From: JAIWNK01 sp964453115
GTDB lineage: Bacteria; Chloroflexota; Anaerolineae; Anaerolineales; Anaerolineaceae
DNA: 10,508 nucleotides
Direction: 5' to 3'
NCBI GenBank assembly: GCA_964453115.1
Contig: CAYVRT010000056.1
Coordinates: forward strand, 1 to 10,508
In this document: one piece after another, positions 6,313 to 10,508 of the stretch
How positions within the stretch are numbered: position 1 is the first letter of the stretch
Layout of the letters: each line of letters starts with the position of its first letter
The notes under the pieces: generated by a model
What the model was told of the DNA's origin: nothing
The model's input: only the letters and a program-made list of their open reading frames with translations
The model's database searches: none
Translations under genes and position numbers: made by a program

Positions 6313-7662
6313 TTAGCCTTTGATCAAATGATCATCATATCCATGCAGCCGCAGCTCAGCCTGGATGATGTTGAAGGTATCCTTCACCACACCCACCACA
6401 ATCAGCAAGCCACTCGACGAAACGAGGAACAGCCCCGCCGATTGCGCGGCACCTGCCGGCAACAGTGACGACAAAACATAGGGCAAAACGGCCACAAACC
6501 CCAGGAACAAAGCCCCCGGCATGGTAATGCGCCGTTGCACGCGCGTCAGATACTTTTGCGTTGCATCCCCGCGCAGCACGCCCGGAATTTGCGCACCTTG
6601 CTTCTTCAACGTGTCGCCATAATTCTGGTTGGCAAACAGCACATCCGTATAGAAGAATGTGAACAGCACCACCATGATGAAGTACAGCAGCGAATACCAC
6701 AAATTGGTATTGTTGAAGAAATTGTAGATGCCCGTCGCCACATCCCGCACTGCCTCAGCAACATTTGGCCCCATCAAGAAGCTCGCCAAAATGGCCGGGA
6801 AGGTAAGGATGGACTGCGCAAAGATGAGTGGGATCATGCCGGCCATGTTGATCATCAAGGGCAAGCTGCTTTTGACTGGCATAGACATGCGCGAGCCAAC
6901 CCGCCGCCCAGGGAACAACACCGGCACATTCCGTCGCCCTTGCGTCACAAACACAATCGCAAAGATCGTCAGCGCCAAGATCGCCAAAATCACCACGATC
7001 AACCACCAGTATTGTTCATCATTGAGCAAGTCCGACACATTCGCAGGAATGCGCGCCACAATCCCAGCAAAGATGATCAACGACAGGCCCTGATTCGGGA
7101 TGCCGAACTCGGAAATGAGCTGACCCAACCACACACCCAGCATTGTGCCGGCCATCATGGTTGTGACCAAGGTTACCGTAGGCAGCCAGTTACCAGCCGT
7201 CAGCCCAAAGTCGAAGGCGAAGATGTTGGTACCTGCCATCTGGTTGAACAGATTGACCTGACCAATGGCCGAGAGCAGCGCCATCGGCACCGTACCAATG
7301 ATCGTCCAGCGTTCCATCCATTTCTGGCCTTCGCGCGGGTTTTCCTTCAACCGTCGTTCCAGTGCCGGAATGATCGGCACCAGCAGCTGAATGATGATCT
7401 GCGCTGTGATGTAGGGATATACACCCATGGCAAGAATGGAGAAGTTGGAAAGCGTGCCGCCAGAAAGCAGGTCAAACAAGGCAAGCAGCGTTCCCGTTGC
7501 GCCCGATTGATTAGCAAACATGCCGGAAATCACCGCCCGATCCACACCTGGAACGGGAACATTCGCCGCCAGACGATACAACACCAGCAGCAAAAAAGTG
7601 ATCAACAGCTTCTTACGAATATCTTCCGCAGTGAACAAGTAACGCCATGATGACCGCTTCAT
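6313..7662 (-). CDS. secY: Preprotein translocase subunit SecY
   Basis: This 449-residue integral membrane protein forms the Sec channel in the cytoplasmic membrane with SecE and SecG. About ten hydrophobic helices can be read: roughly 19-37, 75-99, 118-137, 165-187, 198-212, 220-240, 275-298, 326-349, 385-405 and 413-432. A plug-like segment lies between helices 1 and 2 (about 57-72). The long basic cytoplasmic loop near 250-270 (QGRRNVPVLFPGRRVGSR) and the next one at 350-385 match the SecY loops that bind the ribosome and SecA. The tail GVVKDTFNIIQAELRLHGYDD (424-444) is typical. The ATG at 7662 has AAAGGAGA upstream; another ATG at 7666 is out of frame. The adk start lies 3 nt after the stop. 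Confidence 0.97.
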   Translation of the reverse strand: MKRSSWRYLFTAEDIRKKLLITFLLLVLYRLAANVPVPGVDRAVISGMFANQSGATGTLLALFDLLSGGTLSNFSILAMGVYPYITAQIIIQLLVPIIPALERRLKENPREGQKWMERWTIIGTVPMALLSAIGQVNLFNQMAGTNIFAFDFGLTAGNWLPTVTLVTTMMAGTMLGVWLGQLISEFGIPNQGLSLIIFAGIVARIPANVSDLLNDEQYWWLIVVILAILALTIFAIVFVTQGRRNVPVLFPGRRVGSRMSMPVKSSLPLMINMAGMIPLIFAQSILTFPAILASFLMGPNVAEAVRDVATGIYNFFNNTNLWYSLLYFIMVVLFTFFYTDVLFANQNYGDTLKKQGAQIPGVLRGDATQKYLTRVQRRITMPGALFLGFVAVLPYVLSSLLPAGAAQSAGLFLVSSSGLLIVVGVVKDTFNIIQAELRLHGYDDHLIKG

Positions 7663-7683
7663 GCATGTCTCCTTTTGCTCAAA

Positions 7684-8136
7684 TTAAGCAATCAGTTCAA
7701 CAGTGCCACCAGCAGCCTCAATTTTGGCTTTGGCGCTCTTGCTCACACGATGCACGCGCACCTTCAACGCAACGACAATTTCACCTTCGCCCAGCAACAC
7801 CACCGGATTGGAGCGCTTGTGCAACAGATTCTTTTCTGCCAGCGCTTCGGGGGTCACTTCGCTGCCAGCCGGAAAGTCGGCCAACTGCGCCAGGTTAACC
7901 TCATTATAAGTCACCTGATGGGGAGGAGTAAAACCTTCGCCACGCATGAACGGCAGACGGCGGTAAAAAGGCAGGTTACCGCCCTGACGATACAGGTGAC
8001 CGCCTTCGCCGGTGCGCGAAGCCTGGCCTTTGGTACCCCGCCCGCCCGTCTTACCCTGACCAGCGGAGATACCCTGCCCCTTGCGCTTGCGGTTCTTGCG
8101 GGAGCCTTCATTTGGCATCAAATCGTTCAGTTTCAT
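7684..8136 (-). CDS. rplO: 50S ribosomal protein L15
   Basis: The 150-residue protein starts MKLNDLMPNEGSRKNRKRKG, the usual L15 opening, followed by the glycine- and basic-rich extended arm GQGKTGGRGTKGQASR (26-41). The globular C-terminal domain ends with VSKSAKAKIEAAGGTVELIA, the family signature. L15 reaches into 23S rRNA with its N-terminal arm and helps late assembly of the large subunit. The start overlaps the rpmD stop as ATGA, and there is only a weak Shine-Dalgarno (AGGTAG), which suggests coupled translation. secY follows after 21 nt, the conserved spc arrangement. Confidence 0.96.
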   Translation of the reverse strand: MKLNDLMPNEGSRKNRKRKGQGISAGQGKTGGRGTKGQASRTGEGGHLYRQGGNLPFYRRLPFMRGEGFTPPHQVTYNEVNLAQLADFPAGSEVTPEALAEKNLLHKRSNPVVLLGEGEIVVALKVRVHRVSKSAKAKIEAAGGTVELIA

Positions 8137-8342
8137 TGTTCTACCTGTTCTTCAATCAGCACGAGATGGTTCACCTTGCGCAGCATACCCTGCAAAGAAG
8201 GTGAATCTTCTTGTACCACGGTCTTGTGCAATCGGGTCAGCCCGAGCGCCCGCAGGGTCGCCTTATGCTTCACCGAATAGCCAATGGCACTTTTTACCAA
8301 CGTAATCCGCAACAGTTTTTTGGCTTCTGTGGATTCAGACAT
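8133..8342 (-). CDS. rpmD: 50S ribosomal protein L30
   Basis: The 69-residue protein starts MSESTEAKKLLRITLVKSAIG. The L30 core (LRITLVKSAIGYSVKHKATLRALGLTRL) begins about 8 residues in, giving a short polar extension relative to the usual near-60-residue L30. The end LRKVNHLVLIEEQVEQ is also typical. The start overlaps the rpsE stop (ATGTCTGA) and uses GGAGG located inside the last rpsE codons at 8347-8351. An in-frame extension to 8456 would lie entirely inside rpsE and is not L30-like. Its TGA stop overlaps the rplO ATG by 4 nt. L30 is a late-assembling large-subunit protein, absent from some bacteria. Confidence 0.95.
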   Translation of the reverse strand: MSESTEAKKLLRITLVKSAIGYSVKHKATLRALGLTRLHKTVVQEDSPSLQGMLRKVNHLVLIEEQVEQ

Positions 8343-8865
8343 GTTTCCTCCGCTCCCAGAAAGGCAGCATCTCCTGTACGGGTTTGCCGCGCCGCGCCGC
8401 TTCTTCCTCGGGTGATTTGAGCTGATCCAACGCATCAAAGGTCGCCTTGACCACATTCAGCGTGTTGGAACCGCCCAAACACTTGGTGAGGATATCGCGG
8501 ATGCCAACCGCTTCCAAAACGGCGCGCACACCACCCGCCGCAATCACGCCCGTACCAGCCGAAGCCGGCTTGAGCAGCACAACTGCCCCACCCACCTTGG
8601 CACACACCTCGTGCGGGATGGTCGTACCATACACCGCCACGCGACGCATATTTTTGTGGGCGCGTTCGGTCGCCTTGCGCATTGCATCCGGCACGGCATT
8701 TGCCTTGCCAATCCCAATTCCAACCTGACCATGACCATCACCAGACACCACAGTCACGCGGAATTGGAAGCGCCGACCACCTTTGACCACTTTGGCCACG
8801 CGGGCAATCTCAATTACATGTTCTTCGTACTGCTGTTCAGCAGTCTGAAACTCCATTGCATCCAT
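8335..8865 (-). CDS. rpsE: 30S ribosomal protein S5
   Basis: This is a 176-residue S5. The N-terminal double-stranded-RNA-binding-like fold is marked by VAKVVKGGRRFQFRVTVV (23-40) and the glycine-rich GHGQVGIGIGKANAV (44-58). The C-terminal domain contains LLKPASAGTGVIAAGGVRAV (97-116) and the GIRDILTKCLGG block. S5 is in the small-subunit body next to S4 and S8 and affects decoding accuracy and mRNA entry. The ATG at 8865 has GGAGG about 10 nt upstream; the later in-frame ATG (codon 4) is too far from it. The TGA stop overlaps the rpmD start by 8 nt. Confidence 0.97.
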   Translation of the reverse strand: MDAMEFQTAEQQYEEHVIEIARVAKVVKGGRRFQFRVTVVSGDGHGQVGIGIGKANAVPDAMRKATERAHKNMRRVAVYGTTIPHEVCAKVGGAVVLLKPASAGTGVIAAGGVRAVLEAVGIRDILTKCLGGSNTLNVVKATFDALDQLKSPEEEAARRGKPVQEMLPFWERRKHV

Positions 8866-8883
8866 ATTCTCAGGCCCTCCGCC

Positions 8884-9249
8884 TTAGAAATCCAACCCGG
8901 CTTCGCGCGCCGCATCGGCCAGCGCCTTGACACGGCCCATGTAGCGGAAACCGCCACGGTCAAATACGACCTGTTCGATTCCCTTGCTCTTGGCCCGTTC
9001 GGCCACCAGTTGACCGACATATTTGGCCTGCTCGAGCTTGGGCAAACCCTGCAGCTTGGCGCGCAGTTCATGATCCACACTCGAGGCCGCTGCCAGTGTC
9101 ACACCGGCTTCGTCATCAATTACCTGGGCATAAATTTCAGCCAGGCTGCGGAACACGCACAGGCGCGGGCGTTCGGGCGTGCCAAACACGTATTTACGCA
9201 CACGGCGGTGCCGTCGAATTCTTGCTTCAGAACGAGTCAGCTTAGACAT
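8884..9249 (-). CDS. rplR: 50S ribosomal protein L18
   Basis: The protein is 121 residues from the chosen ATG (MSKLTRSEARIRRHRRVRKY). It has the basic N-terminal arm, GTPERPRLCVFRS at 23-35, and the family-typical end VVFDRGGFRYMGRVKALADA (94-113) followed by AREAGLDF. L18 binds 5S rRNA together with L5 and anchors it in the central protuberance. A GTG two codons upstream (9255) is in frame but lies inside the ribosome-binding site, so the ATG at 9249 is preferred. It lies between rplF (11-nt gap) and rpsE (18-nt gap), the standard order. Confidence 0.96.
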   Translation of the reverse strand: MSKLTRSEARIRRHRRVRKYVFGTPERPRLCVFRSLAEIYAQVIDDEAGVTLAAASSVDHELRAKLQGLPKLEQAKYVGQLVAERAKSKGIEQVVFDRGGFRYMGRVKALADAAREAGLDF

Positions 9250-9254
9250 TCGCA

Positions 9255-9262
9255 CTCACCTT
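9255..9262 (-). promoter_or_regulatory. Ribosome-binding site of rplR, fixes ATG start
   Basis: AAGGTGAG ends 5 nt before the ATG at 9249 and overlaps the rplF TAA stop. The in-frame GTG at 9255 begins on the last base of this site, leaving no spacer, so it is unlikely to be used. Confidence 0.7.
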
Positions 9263-9818
9263 ATTTCTTTCCGCCCTTGCCTTTACCGGCTTTACCGGCC
9301 TTGCGGCGGATCTTTTCACCCAGATAATGCAGCCCCTTGCCCTTGTAAGGTTCGGGCGGGCGAACTTCGCGGATATTGGCGGCCGTCTGGCCCACCAGTT
9401 CACGGTCATGTCCCATCACCCGGATCTGGCGCGTCTTGGCATCCACCTCAAAGGCGATACCTTGCGGCGGTTCCATCACAACCGGGTGCGAGTAACCCAC
9501 ATACAACATCAGATTCTTGCCATCCATCTCGGCGCGGTAACCCACACCATCCCATTCCAACACCTTGGTAAAGCCAGTGCTCACACCGGTCACCATGTTG
9601 AACAAGACGGCACGCGTGGTGCCATGCAGCGCACGCACCTGCGGCTCTTCCGAGCTGCGGGTCACCATCAGGGTCTGTCCATCCAGTGCAATTGAGATGG
9701 TGGGCGAGAAGGCACGGTTCATGCTGCCCTTGGGGCCTTGCACCGCAACCTCGCTGCCTTTGATCTCAACCTTCACACCGGCAGGGACGGCAATTGGTAA
9801 GCGACCAATTCTAGACAC
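9261..9818 (-). CDS. rplF: 50S ribosomal protein L6 (GTG start)
   Basis: The 185-residue protein starts MSRIGRLPIAVPAGV, the usual L6 opening. It keeps the two-domain L6 pattern: GVGYRAEM near 91-98, LYVGYSHPV at 105-113, and the signature RPPEPYKGKGLHYLGEK at 153-169 with a basic Lys/Gly tail. L6 binds 23S rRNA near the sarcin-ricin loop and the factor-binding region of the large subunit. The start is GTG at 9818, because AGGAGGT sits 7 nt upstream. An ATG at 9825 directly after that site is out of frame. The stop TAA lies within the rplR ribosome-binding region, so coupling to rplR is likely. Confidence 0.97.
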   Translation of the reverse strand: MSRIGRLPIAVPAGVKVEIKGSEVAVQGPKGSMNRAFSPTISIALDGQTLMVTRSSEEPQVRALHGTTRAVLFNMVTGVSTGFTKVLEWDGVGYRAEMDGKNLMLYVGYSHPVVMEPPQGIAFEVDAKTRQIRVMGHDRELVGQTAANIREVRPPEPYKGKGLHYLGEKIRRKAGKAGKGKGGKK

Positions 9819-9825
9819 GCTGCAT

Positions 9826-9832
9826 ACCTCCT
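9826..9832 (-). promoter_or_regulatory. Ribosome-binding site of rplF, fixes GTG start
   Basis: The sequence AGGAGGT is a perfect Shine-Dalgarno 7 nt before the GTG at 9818 and shares bases with the rpsH TAG stop (9831-9833). The ATG at 9825 touches the site with no spacer and is out of frame with L6, so it is not the L6 start. Confidence 0.85.
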
Positions 9833-10244
9833 ACCAAACCTTGCACAGGATTTCGCCGCCGACGCCCAGTTGGCGCGCCCGCTGCCCGGTCATAACGCCC
9901 TTCGGGGTCGAGAGGATTGCAACCCCCAGCCCAGAAAGCACCCAGGGAATATCCTGCTTGTGGCTATACACCCGACGGCCCGGACGGCTCACCCGCTCCA
10001 ACCCGGTGATGACCGGGCGGCGCTGACGGCGCTCGCCAACATACTTCAACCGCAGGCGCAACATAGGCTGAATTTGGTTCTCTGCTGAGACCACTTCGTA
10101 GCCTTCAATATACCCTTCTTCTTTCAGAATCCGGGCAATTTCAACTTTGATCTTGGAATTTGGCATCGCCACAACCGCCTGGCCGATGAGGATGCCATTC
10201 CGGATGCGAGTTAACATATCGGCAATTGGATCATTGACGCTCAT
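9831..10244 (-). CDS. rpsH: 30S ribosomal protein S8
   Basis: This is a 137-residue S8, slightly longer than the roughly 130 usual. The N-terminus MSVNDPIADMLTRIRNG and the C-terminal block STPKGVMTGQRARQLGVGGE (112-131) followed by ILCKVW are diagnostic, and SRPGRRVY lies at 86-93. S8 is a primary binder of the central domain of 16S rRNA. In enterobacteria it also represses spc translation by binding near the rplE start; that site lies outside this window, so it cannot be judged here. The ATG at 10244 has a GGAGG-type site just upstream (CCGGAGGAAAAC). The TAG stop is merged with the rplF ribosome-binding site. Confidence 0.97.
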   Translation of the reverse strand: MSVNDPIADMLTRIRNGILIGQAVVAMPNSKIKVEIARILKEEGYIEGYEVVSAENQIQPMLRLRLKYVGERRQRRPVITGLERVSRPGRRVYSHKQDIPWVLSGLGVAILSTPKGVMTGQRARQLGVGGEILCKVW

Positions 10245-10262
10245 GTTTTCCTCCGGCCTGGC

Positions 10263-10445
10263 TTACCAGGACGCCTTGGTAACGCCGGGGATCTGACCAT
10301 CCAAGGCCAGTTCCCGGAAACAGATACGGCACAGGCCAAACCGCCGCATATAGCCGCGCGGCCGCCCACATCGCCGACAACGATTGCGCACCTGAATCGC
10401 ATACTTGCGCCGTTGTTCACGATACATCATGCATTTCTTTGCCAT
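10263..10445 (-). CDS. rpsN: 30S ribosomal protein S14, zinc-binding type Z
   Basis: The 60-residue protein starts MAKKCMMYRE and ends GVTKASW, the standard length and tail of short S14 (type Z). A zinc ribbon is visible as C23-x2-C26 and C39-x2-C42, within RNRCRRCGRPRGYMRRFGLCRIC. S14 sits in the head of the small subunit next to S3 and S10 and assembles late. The start is the ATG at 10445: an in-frame extension upstream to 10502 would run through the rplE coding region and is not S14-like. It follows rplE by 1 nt and precedes rpsH by 18 nt. The zinc form means the cell needs zinc for this protein unless a zinc-free copy exists elsewhere. Confidence 0.97.
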   Translation of the reverse strand: MAKKCMMYREQRRKYAIQVRNRCRRCGRPRGYMRRFGLCRICFRELALDGQIPGVTKASW

Positions 10446-10446
10446 A

Positions 10447-10508
10447 CTAATCCTTCCTGAAAGGCATGCCGAGCATTTGCAACAGCATGGCGGCTTGGTC
10501 ATCCGTTT
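10447..10508 (-). CDS. rplE: 50S ribosomal protein L5, C-terminal fragment (5' part outside window)
   Basis: Only the last 19 codons and the TAG stop are present. The visible residues end in AAMLLQMLGMPFRKD. This matches the usual L5 tail, an acidic/hydrophobic helix followed by LGMPFR. L5 binds 5S rRNA and the central protuberance of the large subunit. One base separates its stop from the rpsN start, and the rpsN ribosome-binding site (AGGAAGGA) lies inside these last codons, so the two genes are probably translationally coupled. The position just before a type Z S14 is the normal spc order. The call rests on this short tail plus context. Confidence 0.88.
   Translation of the reverse strand, partial: TDDQAAMLLQMLGMPFRKD

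Noticed and set aside
6535..7650. A 371-codon open frame on the plus strand opposite secY
   Set aside because: It is the antisense of a clear SecY gene. Its His/Gln/Arg-rich composition is what the complement of hydrophobic codons gives, and it matches no family I recognise.
7684..7720. Possible promoter before secY (TTGAAC and TTAATT)
   Set aside because: The -10 match is poor and the spacing does not fit; the sequence is mostly the end of rplO.
8611..9327. A 238-codon plus-strand frame opposite rpsE, rplR and rplF
   Set aside because: It spans three well-supported genes on the other strand and has no family features; it is a shadow of their codon use.

Overview
The window is one continuous block of housekeeping genes, all read from the minus strand. 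From high to low coordinate the order is rplE (3' end only) - rpsN - rpsH - rplF - rplR - rpsE - rpmD - rplO - secY - adk - map - rpmJ - rpsM - rpsK - rpsD - rpoA - rplQ - truA - rplM - rpsI (lacking only its last base and stop codon). This is the distal spc operon joined to the alpha operon and then to the truA-rplM-rpsI cluster. Every gene is recognisable by family. I see no mobile element, CRISPR array, tRNA, rRNA or accessory gene, and no plus-strand gene.

The source is a bacterium of moderate GC content, by eye somewhat above half. S14, S4 and L36 are all the zinc-binding forms, and rpsD lies inside the alpha operon. The style of the S9, RpoA and adenylate kinase proteins suggests Chloroflexota (Anaerolineae-like). 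That placement is inference from protein style only; no search was run.

Layout in transcription order: 10508-7684 encodes L5 (end), S14, S8, L6, L18, S5, L30 and L15, tightly packed with overlapping or nearly touching ends. 7662-4832 encodes SecY, adenylate kinase and methionine aminopeptidase. Downstream of map there is no infA; a 57-nt gap with a good sigma70-type promoter candidate leads to rpmJ. 4774-1682 is the alpha operon (L36, S13, S11, S4, RNA polymerase alpha, L17). It is interrupted by a 114-nt rpsM-rpsK spacer that holds a strong inverted repeat. 1640-1 encodes TruA, L13 and S9; two small hairpins fill the short rplQ-truA gap, and one of them includes the truA start codon.

The genes jointly supply ribosome assembly (both subunits), the protein-export channel, N-terminal methionine removal, nucleotide balance, transcription and tRNA modification. 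Spacing and shared stop/RBS sequences point to polycistronic transcription with translational coupling. Three genes start with GTG (rplF, rpoA, rplM). Five starts (rplF, rplR, map, rpoA, rplM) were fixed from the ribosome-binding site. No gene-free stretch exceeds 300 bases. I found no convincing undescribed system; the points worth checking are small regulatory structures and one altered metal site.
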